64,000 nt of DNA from NCBI GenBank assembly GCA_002943765.1, contig PQWQ01000040.1, forward strand, positions 206,918 through 270,917, read 5' to 3'. A model generated the notes under the pieces. The model saw only the letters and a list, made by a program, of their open reading frames with translations, was not told the DNA's origin and did no database searches. This stretch comes from Psoroptes ovis (lineage: Eukaryota > Arthropoda > Arachnida > Sarcoptiformes > Psoroptidae). Each line of letters starts with the position of its first letter. The first letter of the stretch is position 1. This document shows, piece by piece, positions 26,901 through 37,722 of this stretch. Made by a program: the position numbers and the translations under genes.

Positions 26901-28705
26901 TTTTTGATTTCCGCATTTTTGGTGGGCGTAAATCGGCTGATTTTAAAGGTTTTAATAGGCTAAATGCCTTTAAGCTTAAGCTTGAGAGGCTGTTCATACA
27001 TAGTTTTAATAGGTTATGTGAAAGTTTTGAAGGGCTGTAAAGGGTTGCATTGCGCATCAGCGTTTTCTGCTCAAACTCTGAGCTTGAAAATCCATTTTCA
27101 ATAATTATCAAGGCCATCACCAAAATCAAATCACTTGAGAACTGCTCAAAGTCTGACATATTTCAGCCGTATTGAGTCTCGTAAATTGTCTTAAAAATCC
27201 CGACAAGAAATCTTTCTCGGGATTATTATCACCATCATTATGGTGTTTAGTTATTTTTGATTTTCTTGGGAAAAATAATAATTTTCGGGTCTCGAGAATT
27301 TTCCCGGAACGTTCTTCTTCAATTTCCTAAAAATTGGCCATTGATGATCATCATCGAATATAAGAAATAATCTTACAAAATGGCCATCATTGAATATCTT
27401 CGAGGTTATCGAATGTCTTAGTTTCTTAAGAGTAATTCTCTAAAGATTTATGACAATCAGTCCATATCCAAGCTCTGAAGATAGTTTCGGCAGCTTTAAA
27501 ATAATAAATTCTTGAAGAAGACTCAAAAGCGAAATTTTAATCCTTTTGTTTTTCGGCTCTTGTGGTGGCCACAAATGAATGTCAGTCAAATGGAAGAAAC
27601 CCGAAAGAATGAATTTTCAAAAGAATTTATTTGATCACACAAAATCATTGTCTTTGAGCGTAATTTATGTTTTAATTGAAAATTTTAAGTACTTTGAGAC
27701 CGCTTCGAATGCGAATGCATCATTCAGGGGCTCTCGACTCATCAAAGACTTGATATATGAAGTACAAAGATAATTATCATTATTTTCGAATGCCAATTCG
27801 AAATGACATTCGAATTGTGACCGAAACATTAACCACATTTAAACCAAAAGAAGCCATAAATTACCATTGAATTTATTTAATTTGATTTAATTTCGGGTTA
27901 AATTAATTCGAATTAAATTTTCAAAAAAAAAAAAAAAAAATAATTAATTCTGGCAAAGAAGAGTTTTGTTGGCCAAAAAAACACAAAAAAACACCAAAAA
28001 ACCAAATTGAAACAAATTATTTATGACCACATTTCATTCAATGATGATTGCAATTATCATTGAATTATAATGATGATAATGATAATAATTAAAATTGTTT
28101 CAATTATTGTTTGTGTTTCTTAAATATATGAATAGATTCATTCAACAAATTTGCATCTATTATCACCAACTACAATGAATAATGATGATCATAATGACAA
28201 TGTTAATAATGGTGGTAATAATCAATTTGAACAATTGACATTGTCAAACGATGATGATCGTGATCATCATCGTAATAATCGTCTTCACCAAGAATCATCA
28301 TCATCGTTGATGATCATTGCACCATCGAAACAACAATTAAATGGTCAAAAATTAATTACCACATTTAATGATGCCGCTGTTGATGCTGATGCTGGTGATG
28401 ATGATGATCAACATTCGTTACGATCACCACCACCACAACCGCCGCCATCATCATTATCATATGTCAGTTTGAGTCGAAATAATAAATCATCATCAAATTC
28501 ATCGAATCATGATCAGTATTTGCAGCAGCAACAACCAAAAGTATCGTTTGTAGATAATCAAAACATCGATTGTCAACAATCAATCGAATCGTATCAATCA
28601 TCATCATCATCGACTGGATGCGATTCTCGTCGTTCATCAAATCAAATTATTAATTCGAACAATCAAAAATCAATATTAAAACGTGTAAAAATTGTTCAAA
28701 ATTGA
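2616..28705 (+). CDS. Nephrin/Sns/Hibris-type Ig-superfamily adhesion receptor (5' partial)
   Basis: Fifteen exons: 2616-2912, 6125-6442, 6549-7025, 7152-7223, 7668-8042, 8320-8379, 8473-8615, 9468-9669, 19831-19889, 22397-22820, 23649-23681, 23764-24099, 24192-25136, 25263-26878, 28136-28705. They close in one frame of 1974 residues. Most introns are phase 1, as usual for Ig genes. Exon 1 encodes the C-terminal half of Ig1 (IPGHNNRYTMF, YNLQINNVQLEDEAEYECQ), the pattern of nephrin/NEPH Ig1. About eight more Ig domains follow, then FN3 (about 25263-25600), a transmembrane helix (about 26038-26115, followed by RKRK) and an Asn/Asp/His/Ser-rich cytoplasmic tail ending VKIVQN. Nine Ig plus FN3 fits fly Sns/Hibris and nephrin, not Rst/Kirre (five Ig, no FN3). 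The family mediates heterophilic cell recognition in myoblast fusion and nephrocyte diaphragms. Splice choices at 6549, 7668 and 23649 rest on phase. The 5' end is absent. Exons 1-8 and 9-15 are joined across 10 kb by matching phase and a natural linker (LHVI-YPPDQ). Two separate genes remain a minor alternative. Confidence 0.85.
3300..3390 (+). repeat. Dispersed GC-core repeat, copy 3
   Basis: It contains CTGCCACGGCCCGAGTC, ATCGGGCAT, AGCTGTCAGCTGTGATG and GCAGAAATTTT, aligning with the copies at 425 (+) and 1676 (-). Confidence 0.55.
3497..3577. repeat. Foldback MITE, type II
   Basis: Copy 2. TTAGGTTGTCCCATAAGTTC on the left, with its inverted copy GAACTTATGGGACAACCTAA on the right. Symmetric hairpin with an A-rich loop, flanked by TA. 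Confidence 0.9.
3765..3844. repeat. Foldback MITE, type II
   Basis: Copy 3. Both ends carry the same variant (TTGGGTTGTCC and GGACAACCCAA), so the arms match each other. Flanked by TA. Confidence 0.9.
4391..4473 (-). repeat. Foldback MITE, type I, inverted
   Basis: Copy 4. It is the only type I copy in the window whose asymmetric core (minus-strand TTTTCATATGGCAACTTTAT) points the other way. Confidence 0.8.
4728..4811. repeat. Foldback MITE, type II
   Basis: Copy 5. CCCATAAG..CTTATGGG arms. The right end has expanded to a run of seven C. Flanked by TA. Confidence 0.9.
4951..5029 (+). repeat. Foldback MITE, type III
   Basis: Copy 6. TTAGGTTGTCCGAAAAGTTC arm, core TTTTCTACGATATAATCG, right arm CTTTCCGGACAACCTAA. 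Flanked by TA. Confidence 0.88.
5855..5907 (+). repeat. (TG)n microsatellite
   Basis: An uninterrupted TG/GT dinucleotide run of about 26 units in an intron of the adhesion gene. Confidence 0.95.
7264..7342. repeat. Foldback MITE, type II
   Basis: Copy 7. It lies in the 444 bp intron 7224-7667. The left arm reads CCGATAAG, a form between types I and II; the right arm is CTTATGGGACAACCTAA. Flanked by TA. Confidence 0.9.
8077..8157 (+). repeat. Foldback MITE, atypical
   Basis: Copy 8. TTAGGTCGTCCGGAAAG and TTTTCCGGACAATCTAA arms with an unrelated core that contains a local palindrome (TTTTCAATTGAAAA). It lies in intron 8043-8319. Confidence 0.75.
9064..9147 (+). repeat. Foldback MITE, type I
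   Basis: Copy 9. Core TTCATGAGCAACTCTATTTG and GCCGAATGAAC. The right end is extended by one AAC repeat. Lies in intron 8616-9467. Confidence 0.88.
9334..9415. repeat. Foldback MITE, type II
   Basis: Copy 10. CCCATAAGTTCTTG and CAAGAACTTATGGG arms, T-rich loop. Lies in intron 8616-9467, about 190 bp from copy 9. Confidence 0.9.
9727..9808 (-). repeat. Foldback MITE, type III, inverted
   Basis: Copy 11. Its core reads GATTATATCATAGAAAATCA, the reverse of the type III core; the right arm is CTTTTCGGACAGCCTAA. Confidence 0.82.
10166..10248 (+). repeat. Foldback MITE, type I
   Basis: Copy 12. Left end TTCGGTTGTCCGAAAAG, core GGCAACTCTATTG, right arm ATTTCGGACAACCTAA. Confidence 0.85.
10637..10719 (+). 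repeat. Foldback MITE, type I
   Basis: Copy 13. TGGCTGTCCGAAAAG left arm, AAGCGGAATGAAC core; the right arm is damaged in the middle (CTTTGTGGACAACCTAA). Confidence 0.83.
11665..11746 (+). repeat. Foldback MITE, atypical
   Basis: Copy 14. TTAGGTTGTCCTGAAAG and CTTTTGAGACAACCCAA arms; the core (ACTACCGATGAAAAACCTC) is unlike the other copies. Confidence 0.75.
11807..11888 (+). repeat. Foldback MITE, type I, decayed ends
   Basis: Copy 15. The core GCAACTCTATTCGATTAAGC and CGAATGAAC is intact, but both terminal ends have diverged. Confidence 0.75.
12262..12344 (+). repeat. Foldback MITE, type I
   Basis: Copy 16. TTAGGTTGTCCGAAAAGTTC left arm; the GGCCG block is lost; right arm CTTTTCGGACAACACCTAA. 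Flanked by TA. Confidence 0.87.
12597..12678 (+). repeat. Foldback MITE, type I
   Basis: Copy 17. TTAGGTTGTCCGGAAAG, TGGCAACTCTATTCGATTAA, right end CTTTTCGGACAATCAAA. Confidence 0.86.
13111..13193 (+). repeat. Foldback MITE, type I
   Basis: Copy 18. TTAAGTTGTCCGAAAAG, TGTGGCAACTCTCGATTG, CTTTTCGGACAGCCAAA. Confidence 0.86.
14070..14153 (+). repeat. Foldback MITE, type I
   Basis: Copy 19. AAGGCTGTCCGAAAAG, GACAACTCTCGATTGATTAA, CTTTCCGGACAACCGGA. Confidence 0.85.
14344..14425 (+). repeat. Foldback MITE, type I
   Basis: Copy 20. GTAGGTTGTCCGAAAAG, decayed core, GCGAATGAAC, CTTTTCGGACAACCTGA. Confidence 0.84.
16209..19417 (-). CDS. Argonaute (AGO-clade, divergent), nested in an intron on the opposite strand
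   Basis: Five exons: 19417-19267, 19198-18566, 18496-17351, 17290-16590, 16526-16209; 982 residues, TAA stop. It is the small-RNA-guided effector of RNA silencing. Residues 1 to about 121 are an Arg/Gly-rich tail (MQSRGRSRGRSGFRG, a run of eight Gly, GRDRGGG repeats). Then come the N domain, PAZ (about 350-470), MID and PIWI. The 5'-phosphate pocket residues known from human AGO2 are all present: Y and K in FYQMIKHFGD, Q in GIATQC, two K in LLLKVNGKL. The slicer tetrad aligns as D718 (GIDVNHP), E759 (EKDEM), D791 (VFRDGISEGQF) and D930 (RYADLCAYR), that is DEDD, so cleavage activity is expected. The C-terminus is LFYC. It differs from the strongly conserved miRNA-type Ago1, so a role in siRNA pathways is more likely (inference). 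Introns are 60-69 bp. The last one (16527-16589) is in frame and stop-free, so its retention would insert 21 residues into PIWI. Confidence 0.95.
19890..22396 (+). other. Intron of the adhesion gene
   Basis: It begins GTAAGT after the short exon 19831-19889 and ends TTTCACAG before VKIECTTNESNPC. One foldback element (copy 21) and no recognised exon or RNA gene. Confidence 0.7.
21823..21905. repeat. Foldback MITE, type II
   Basis: Copy 21. TTAGGTTGTCCTATAAG and CTTATGGGACAACCTCAA arms around an A-rich loop. Flanked by TA. Confidence 0.9.
26879..28135 (+). other. Last intron of the adhesion gene
   Basis: GTAAGT donor after LSHQQ, acceptor AATAG before IHSTNLHLL. No foldback element or other feature is recognised in its 1257 bp. 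Confidence 0.65.
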
Positions 28706-29472
28706 TTTTTAAATCAATCAGCTGATTAACGTAGTGAATATAATTGTAATTTAGTCGAGAAAAAAAAATTTGTGTAAATAATTCCATTCGGTACGAATTA
28801 ATTAATTGACTGATTAATTAATCGATTAATCGAATTAATTAATCCAAAACATTTTTTACTTGAACTTTGCTCATCTATCGATTATTATACATATTTGAAA
28901 TAATCGTGTAGAAATGAATTGTAAACAAACAAACAAACAATAAACCAACAGATCTGTACGATAAGATTATCTGTAAATTATCAAAGGTATCAAACACCTT
29001 TACATTTGTAATTAAGAGCTTTTAATTGATTAAGAAAAAAAAGTCAAGTTTTAATTAAGGTTTTTTTTTAATTAATTAAGTTTTTTTATTAATTAATTAA
29101 TATTAAGTAATCTGATCAGATCATTGTAAAAAAAAGAGAAGAAAAAGAAAAAGAAATGAAATGAATTTTCATGTTTCATGTTTCATGTAAAAATATTAAA
29201 TATGTTCATAAATTTGTATTCATTCATTCATTCATTTTGATTTTGAAAATGTGTAAATAATTATTATTATTAAGATTATAATTAATAAGAATTAATGATT
29301 AATTAATTAATTAATTGATTAAAAATCAATTAATTAATTTTTTCAATATGAATTCTATGATGAACTGTGTTAGCAGCGTATCGATTCGATTTTGATGATA
29401 ATTCAATGAGTCTTTCATGTTTTGATTTCGGAATTTTTTTTTGATTTTGGAATTTCGATGATTTGCGATTGT
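28706..29472. other. Convergent 3' region between the adhesion and chitin-binding genes
   Basis: Very AT-rich, with repeated TTAATTAA blocks (about 28790-28845 and 29290-29340). Several AATAAA-like signals occur, for example AATAAACC near 28939. It probably holds both 3' UTRs. Confidence 0.55.
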
Positions 29473-32400
29473 TTAACGACCAACTAATCGTACACCCGAT
29501 TGTGATGGACGAAATTGTTGCGGTAATGCACCACTTGATTGTGGTGGTGGACGTGAATTTTGGCCACCACCGCCACCATTTCCATTATCACCACCATTAC
29601 CCGATTTCAGTTCTTCATCATCATCTGGATGTGGTGTTGTTGGTGGTGGTTCACTGGTTAAAAATTTAAATTTATCAAAATTTCAAAGGGTTAATCGAAT
29701 TCCAAATAAAATTTCGAACACTCTTACCATCCAGGTACTGTTTGAGCTAGTTCACATTTAAACGTATTCGTATTCAATGCTAAACCGGCTGGACAACGTT
29801 GTAAACGGGGATAACCACCAACACATAGCCAGTAGCGGACACAACTTTTTTCAATTGGTACAGCACCATTTGGTGTATCTTTACAAATGGCTATTAGTTT
29901 ATTATTGAGCAGAAATCATTAAAAATAATCATAATAATAATTACAATCGAATCCCATAAATAATAATGGTGAATGAAAAATACATACGATGTTTTTGACA
30001 ATCTGGTACATTATCAGGCCAATCACATGCATGTACAGCATCATTATAAAGCAACGAAAATGGACATTGTTGTATGGTTGCTGTACCATTCCAACAATGC
30101 CAATATCTAGTACATGATGTTGCATGTGGAAATACACCATATTGCCAATGACAATTTTCGCTTGATATTGGTTGTTCTAAATTGAAGAAAATATCGTTAT
30201 TTTATGTAATTGATTGGTCAATAATTACAGTAATAATTAATGAGTTCATAAATAATCAATTAAACAAATGTATGTGTGTACTTACGGCCCATAACACGTG
30301 CACCATCTGGACAACCGACACGATGTGGATAATCACAATTACTGTTCAAACCTTTTTGATGGCCAGCAAATGCTAGCCCATTTGGACATGTTTGAACAAT
30401 AGCCTCGCCATTAATACATTCATAATAATAATCGCAATATTCTTCATGTGGAAACATTGTACGTTTACCATTTTTACATAATTGTTGGGCATTAGGGCCA
30501 GCACGAGCTTGAGCTAAGCCTGTTTTTTTTTATTTTGAGTAAAATAAACAAGAAAATGAATGAAAATTGACAAGTTATTCCATGATAAACAAATGAATAA
30601 ATGAATGAATCAAGATGCTTGTTTCCCATTCAATTTTCCCAAAAACAAATTAGGTCAAATGGCCAAACAATCAATCAATCAACAATCAAATCAAACAAAT
30701 CAACAACAAACAACGAGCAAAGTTCACAAGTTCAAAGACTTTCAAATGTGTTTAAACATCATTCATTCATTCATAAACAAATGAATGAATCAACTCATGA
30801 TGATGATGATGAACACATTTTCGATTTTCGAATCCATTGTTTTCTTAAGAAGATTTGAATTTTCTTCTCGAAGAAACTTCGAATCAAATCCGCAAACATT
30901 TCCGTTAAATGGCTCGAGCTTTGGGCTTGTTGTCAAGTTTGTCGACGTTTGAAGGCTTCAGATACATCACATTCACATGTGATTCATTCACACGGCTTTA
31001 TTATCTCGGAAAAAACACACGGAAATTTAATGAAATTTTTTGAAATTTCTGAATTTTGAAAATTTTGAAACAAATTCACATACGAAATCTATGATGACAA
31101 TGTGCATTTCATTGTTGTAGTCGTTGTTGATATATTTCCATAGTTTTTCGAGCTTAAATGGGCGATATATATATGTGTTGCCCATTTACCATGGTATACA
31201 TCAATCACGAGTTAGAATGATGGTAAATGGATTTTTTTCCATTGATTCAATTCATTCATTCGATTTCATTTATTCATTTATTTAGCATTTGGCTCCATCA
31301 TTCATTATGTGAAATACATCTTTGATGATATGTTTCATATCGTTTTGGTTTTCGGATCGGTTTTTGTTTGCATTACTTTTAGATAAATGAATAAATGAAT
31401 GATTCCAATGAAATGAATGAATGAATAAATATGTGATTTATCAAAACACACAGAGCTTGAAATTCAATAGAAGTATGGATTCATTCAATGAAATTCAAAT
31501 TGCAAATAGTGATTCAATTATCCATTATAATCATCTTTGATGCATCATTGTCTTTATCGACTTTTTTTTTATTTCGTCTTCTTCGAGACGTTCTTCATAA
31601 GACATTTTCCATAAAGATCCATGAACATTATCTGAATTGTATAAAAACATATGATTATCGATTCGAATATCGTTTGTAATCAATGCTAATTACCCTTTGC
31701 TTTCATTGTCTTGATTTAAATGTATCATTTTCAAATGATATTCAATGGAATCATTCAAGGAATTCATAGAAATTAAAGAAATTCAAACAGAATTTCAAGC
31801 AAATTTCAAAGATTTTATCGATTTCATCCTTTTGAGACTTTCAAAAAAATTAAAATTAAAATCGATTTATTCTTCGATTCGAAAACATCTTTGTTCTGTT
31901 GGCGAACATCTTTGTTGATCAGCAAAAAAAAAAAAATGAAATTTTATTGATTATTAAGGTAATTTAAGGCTGCTCAATAGCAATGGCAACGGTTGCTGAT
32001 GTAATTATTGGAATTTCTTCCAATGAATCTCTTCCTCAAGAATCTATTCAAGAATCTCTCCAAGAATTTCCAAGATGGAAAACAATACAGCAATCGTTTA
32101 GATCAAATGATGGCAACCCATAAGCTCTTCATCGGTTTCTTTGGGTTTTCGAAGATTGGAATTTCTGCAATTTTGACTGTTTTTACTCATTCATTTAATT
32201 GAATAGAATTCAATGGTGAATTTCAATGGTGAAGATTATGCTAATAATAATGATCATCATCGTTTTAATGACGATAATGATGATAATGAGCCGTTTCTCG
32301 AAGATTATTTTCAGTTTCGAAGAAATTTTCCAGGAATTTTGAATTCCAGAAAACGACGAGAAAAAAAACTTCCCCGAAAATCGAATGTTTTTTTCCTTTG

Positions 32401-34219
32401 TTTTTGTTTTTTTTTGTTTTCGGGTTCGAAAAGATTCGATTCTAATTTTGGTTTGGTTCGGTTTGGATGGTCGGGTTTTCCGGACTCGGGAAAAGTAAGA
32501 TTCGGGGCCCGATCAACTGATACCCTATGGTTCGGTGACAGCAGAAAAAAATTTCAGCCCAATTCAGCTGAAAATTCAGTCCAGAAAATTGTCAAAACAT
32601 GATACCGACAACAACGAAAAATGTAATTATATCATTGATTCATTTGATTTTTTCGCTTTTTTCTTAAAGAAACATTTCTCAAGTATCATTTTTTTTTCTT
32701 TCATCCTCCTATTTTAGTTCCGTGTAGACAAAAGAACATGAGGAAAACAATGAAATTTATTTATTTCTGGTATTTTTTGACTCCCAAAAACAAAATGAAC
32801 GAAATGAAAAAACATTATCATCATGATGATCAAATGAAAAACATTGGCACCAACACCAACAACATCATCAACATCGTGGCACCCATAAACATCATCATCA
32901 TGATCAACAACGGTTATTATTTTCTTTTAATTTCATATAAATGTGTGTCATCATCATTATTATTATTATTATCGTCATGATCATCATCAAACACATCAAC
33001 AAAAATTATTGAAACACATCAAATCACATTACAAACACACACACACACATACACTGATAAATGTGTTATTGTTGTGTGTATGGCAAAAATGAAAAAATCA
33101 AGCGAAATGTTACTGTTATTATTGCTGTTGTTATCATCATTGAAAAAATCAGCGAAAACATTTTCACATTTTTTGAGGGGTTAATTTCTTTTTTTTTCGA
33201 CATTTGTGCTGTACTGTACTGTGTATGTATGGATGGTGTGTCCTATTGTTTATATGTTTTTTATTTATTTTCATTAATTCATTATTTTCTATTTTATTTT
33301 TTGCAGACTTTTTATCGATAAAAATGTATGTTTGTAATGTGTGTGTGTGTTGCAATAATTGCAAAATATCATCATCATGATCATCGACAACATCAACAGC
33401 AACAACAACCAAAACAACGATAATAATAATGGCAAATGAATGAATGTGTTTTTGCTTGTGATTGTATTAAGTTGTCCAAAAAGTTTTTGTCAATTTTTCA
33501 ATGATTTTCTACGATATCACCGGCAAAAACTTTTCGGACAACCTAATATTTATGGTATGTATTTTTTTGGTCTAAAATAACCCTATTTTTTCGTTTTGTT
33601 TTATTTGTTTCGTTATCAGCCAGTGAAAGAAACAATAAAACAAAACAAAACAAAAAAATTATTGTTATAATTATTTTTGATTCTTTCACATATATACTTA
33701 ATGAGAATACATATGAATTTTTTTTTTTAAATAGAAATCTTCATCAGCAGCCATTTCGCACACATATACATTGAAGATAGATAGATGGATAAATAAATAA
33801 ATCTAATACCATCCCGAAGATAATAACAATGAATAAAATTTTTAATGGTATGTATGTAATTTTTCTTTGGTTATATAATAACGATAATAATGATAATCAT
33901 AGTAATGAAATGAAATGAAATAAAAAAAAGATACAAATGTATTAGGCTGTCCGGAAAGTTCTGGCCGATTTCAATGAGCAACTCTTTTGTGATTAAGCGG
34001 AATGAACTTTCCGGGCAACCCGAATACATTGATAGAATTGAATTTTTTTTTCTTTCACATATTCATATTCAAACACCATATATAATCATCATATACAAAC
34101 GAAAAGAATTGAAGAAAAAGTAAAGAATTTGAAATATATACACAAAAATTTATATACTTACTCAATTCTGTTTGGCCAAGAATTATGGCCAATGAAAATG
34201 TTGCTAAGTAAAATTTCAT
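29473..34219 (-). CDS. Secreted protein with three CBM14 (peritrophin-A) chitin-binding domains, obstructor/Gasp-like
   Basis: Five exons: 34219-34162, 30519-30286, 30176-29988, 29890-29728, 29653-29473; 274 residues, frame closes exactly. Exon 1 encodes a signal peptide (MKFYLATFSLAIILGQ). Each of the next three exons encodes one six-cysteine CBM14 domain: CKNGKRTMFPHEEYC..YYYECINGE, CHWQYGVFPHATSCTRYWHC and CKDTPNGAVPIEKSCVRYWLC, with the aromatic residues that bind chitin. The last exon is a low-complexity Pro/Gly/Gln/Asp tail ending RLVGR. Three tandem CBM14 domains at this length match the arthropod obstructor/Gasp cuticle and tracheal matrix proteins. Peritrophic-matrix proteins, including some mite allergens with such domains, are alternatives. 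Domain-per-exon organisation and phase 1 junctions suggest duplication of one exon. Introns are short apart from a first intron of 3.6 kb. Confidence 0.9.
33467..33546 (+). repeat. Foldback MITE, type III
   Basis: Copy 22. TTAAGTTGTCCAAAAAG, core TTTTCTACGATATCACCGG, CTTTTCGGACAACCTAA. Flanked by TA. Confidence 0.88.
33942..34024 (+). repeat. Foldback MITE, type I
   Basis: Copy 23. TTAGGCTGTCCGGAAAG, GAGCAACTCTTTTGTGATTA, CTTTCCGGGCAACCCGAA. Confidence 0.88.
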
Positions 34220-34918
34220 AGTTGAACACACAAAATAAAAATATAATGAAAATAAAATATTCACATAAACATATACTACAACATCAGCAGCAGCAGCAGC
34301 AACGAAATATGACTTTATAATATTATATTTTTTGATTCTTCTATTATTATTATTATGATGATGAACACAAAAGAAATAATAATAATAATAATAATAATAA
34401 TGATTCAAAATATTCCAGTAAGACCATAGAAAATAATATAAACTAACTAGAGTCTTTTGTGGTATTTGATTATTATAATAATAATGATGACGATGATGAT
34501 GACGACGAACGACAATGATGATGATGATGTTGTGTCGTTTTCGTTTTCGGCCGGTCGGTCGGTATAAAAATTCAAACAATCAAATCAAATGAATATGATT
34601 CAATTCAATTCTTAAATACACACATGCAAACCATGAACAAACAAACAAACAAAACTGAAAATGAATGAAATGAAAAAGAAATGAAATGAAATATATGAGA
34701 AGAAAAAAAAAGAACTTTGAAATTTTTGATGATTACTTATATTTATATAAGTGAAAAAAATAAGAAAAAATAGAAACATGAAGAAGGAATGAACATTTTC
34801 TTCAAAAAAAAAAAAAAATCCAAATTTGATAATGTTGATGTGATAATAATAATAATATAATAATAGCGGCCAAAGTAAGAAAACAGTAAAAAATTTCTTT
34901 TGAATTTTCTTGAATATA

Positions 34919-35001
34919 TCAGGTTGTCCGAAAAGTTATGGCCGATTTTAATGTGGCAACTCTATTCGATTAAGCCGATTGAACTTTTCGGACATCCTAT
35001 T
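34919..35001 (+). repeat. Foldback MITE, type I
   Basis: Copy 24. TCAGGTTGTCCGAAAAG, TGTGGCAACTCTATTCGATT, CTTTTCGGACATCCTA. Confidence 0.86.
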
Positions 35002-36908
35002 ATTTTTTCTTTATTTTTACATTTATTTTTATTCATTTTTTTTTGTTTAAAAAATGACTATTATTATTTCATGTGCCGAATTATTATTCGAAAAAAAAAA
35101 CGTTAGTCAGAAAAAATGATCATAAAAATTCAATGAGTGTTTGTGAATATGTGTGTGTAGGTTGGTATTACACAGGTTTTTTGATGAAAAAATGTCAAAA
35201 AGAGAAGTTTTTTTCTTGGTCTTGCTGGAATAATTTTGCAACAAGAGAAACTAGAAATAACCACAAAGACTTGTTTCTCTTGTTGGAAAATGATCAAGAT
35301 TCAAAAAATGGTCAATTTGGCCATTTGGGCCAAGCAAAATTAACAAAAATAAATAAGATTTTGATGAATGGAGGAATCCAAGAGAGAAAATAAAGAAAAA
35401 AATCAAAAAATTATTTTGGCTATTGACCTAATACAACCGATTTAAATTTTGATAATTTTTTTCACTTCTTATTTATTTACAGCAAAATTAAATCTTATGA
35501 CCATCCACCCATCACAATCATCATACATCTTTGTATGCATGGTATTAATGTCTTGGTCTTTTAATAATGATGATTTCATTTCTTTTTTAAAATCTTAGAT
35601 AAAAATTTGTTTATTTATTTTCTCATAAATAGAACACACATATTGATGAATAAGATAAAAAACAATGAAACCTTGTCGTTTTTTTTTTTTGTTGCTGTTG
35701 TTGATGATGACATCAATCATTCTTAGATATAATCTAACAAATTTTACAATGTATTTGTTATGAAGAATGAAATTTTACATCAGATAAAATAATGAATTGA
35801 ATTGAATAAAAGAAAAAAAGGGACTTTATTCTCCTATATATCATATCATCAATGAAAGAAGGTGCTCCTTTTTCACCGAAATGGTACCATTGGTACCATT
35901 TCATAAGTTCTCATTTGAAAATCTCAGTCAAAAAATCAAAAAAAAAAATCCAAAATCCATCCATGCGAATTATTCATCCATAAGAAGAGTAATGAACTTT
36001 GTTCTATTTTTGGTTATTTATTCATCGATAATCACACAACATTTATGGAGAAAAAAAAGAACAGAAAAAAATGTTATTTATAAAAACATTTATAATTTCT
36101 TATTAATTTTCATTGATTTCTGATTATTTTTAATATTATTTTACAGTTTTCAAAAATTACTGTTGTAATTGTTATCATTATGTTATTGGTCGATCACGAT
36201 TATTACCTTTGATTGATTTTTGATTTGAAATCAAATAATTGTTTCGAATCATTTGTTTTTTAAAAAATCTTTTTTTCATGTTGTCAAACATGGTGAAAAT
36301 TACAAATGATTTACAGGTGTGTATGCGTCAGTATGTGAAAATGTCATTTGTCATTTCATTTCTTGAAATTTTTGATAATTTTCTTGTATTTTTGTATGCC
36401 ATAAACCAAAAATAGAAATGATTAATATTCAATTCATTCATTATCATCATTTGATTCACAAATTTAGCGAAATTGTTTTAATGAACTTTCGTTCTTAATT
36501 TTTTTTTTTTCGAATCAAACTTGTAGCTGAAGAGTTGATTTTTCTTTTTTTTCACCATTAATTTGTCCATAAGAAAAATGAAATGAAATGATTTCAATGA
36601 ACTTGTTTCAATTATTGCTGCTGTCCGAGATGTTTGATTATTATTATTAATAATAATAATAAATGATGATGTAAAACGGGCTTGATTTCATGGATGATTA
36701 TGATTATGATCATCATCATCTTCATCATCATCATCATCCGTCTTCTTCAAAAATTCACAAAACAAGATTTTGAACATGTAAAAATAAATTTTTCTATCTG
36801 TTCTCATTTTCTTATCATTTTGTGATATTAATTGAACACACATATGATAAATGCTGAATTCAACCAAAAAAACATGATGATGATGATGATGATGCATATA
36901 TAAATGCA

Positions 36909-36991
36909 TTAGGCTGTCCGAAAAGTTTTGGCCAATTTTCATGAGCAACTCTCTATTTGATTAAGCGGAATGAACTTTTCGGACAACCTAA
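36909..36991 (+). repeat. Foldback MITE, type I
   Basis: Copy 25. TTAGGCTGTCCGAAAAG, CATGAGCAACTCTCTATTTG, CTTTTCGGACAACCTAA. Well preserved. Confidence 0.9.
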
Positions 36992-37639
36992 TATATTAAA
37001 AAAAAATCTATCTTTAGATTATGATAATAATAATAACAAAGATTATTGAAAATAAAACGAATAAAAATCTAAATTTGGATTCCATACTGAAATGTCAAAG
37101 ATTTTTGTGTGTGTGTGTGTGTAAGCAACGAAGGTTTTTTAATGGTCATATTATTGAACGATAATAAATCTTCGTCCAAAAACATGCACATACAAAAAAA
37201 CACATTTCAATATTTATAAATAGTTGGATTTGCTGAATGATGATAATGATGGTGATAATAATTTCGTTTGAGCTTCGAAATTGATGGTCAATTTCTGTTT
37301 TTTTTTCCAAATTTTAATTTGAAATGTTGAAAAAAAAAATTATTTTTATCATTGAAAATATCAATGAAAAATAGTGACCAATACATGAATATGAATGTAA
37401 TACATACATTCATTTGACCACAATAATTAATCATTTTCATATCAATGAATTTTTTTTCGCTTTACTTTGTTCACTTATTATCATCGTTATTAGTCTAAAA
37501 AAGTAGAAGAAAGAAAAAAATCTTAAAAATAAACAAAAAATCTTTGTTTATTTGAATGCATTTTTTTTTTTTGTAGACTTACTTGAATTCACAACAAACA
37601 AACAAACAGCCAAAAGTATCATTTTTTATTCTGTTTGTA

Positions 37640-37722
37640 TTCGGTTGTCCAGAAAGTTCTGACCGATTTTCATGTGGCAACTCTATTGTGATTAATCGAA
37701 ATGAACTTTTCGGACAACCTAA
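37640..37722 (+). repeat. Foldback MITE, type I
   Basis: Copy 26. TTCGGTTGTCCAGAAAG, TGTGGCAACTCTATTGTGA, CTTTTCGGACAACCTAA. Confidence 0.88.

Larger units (their letters stand above)
30520..34161 (-). other. 3.6 kb first intron of the chitin-binding gene
   Basis: GTAAGT donor after the signal-peptide exon, AAACAG acceptor. It carries foldback copies 22 and 23 and many ATT/ATG/CA microsatellites. An open stretch at 32213-32602 with some Asn/Asp-rich sequence was not accepted as an exon because no plausible splice partners were found. Confidence 0.6.

Noticed and set aside
32213..32602. Open frame with NGEDYANNNDHHRFNDDNDDNE in the first intron of the chitin-binding gene
   Set aside because: Asn/Asp bias resembles coding DNA here, but the second half is T-rich nonsense and no splice partners or start context were found.
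34055..34579. Long minus-strand frame over the chitin-binding gene start
   Set aside because: The frame reads microsatellites (ATT/ATG runs) and shadows the true signal-peptide exon at 34219-34162.
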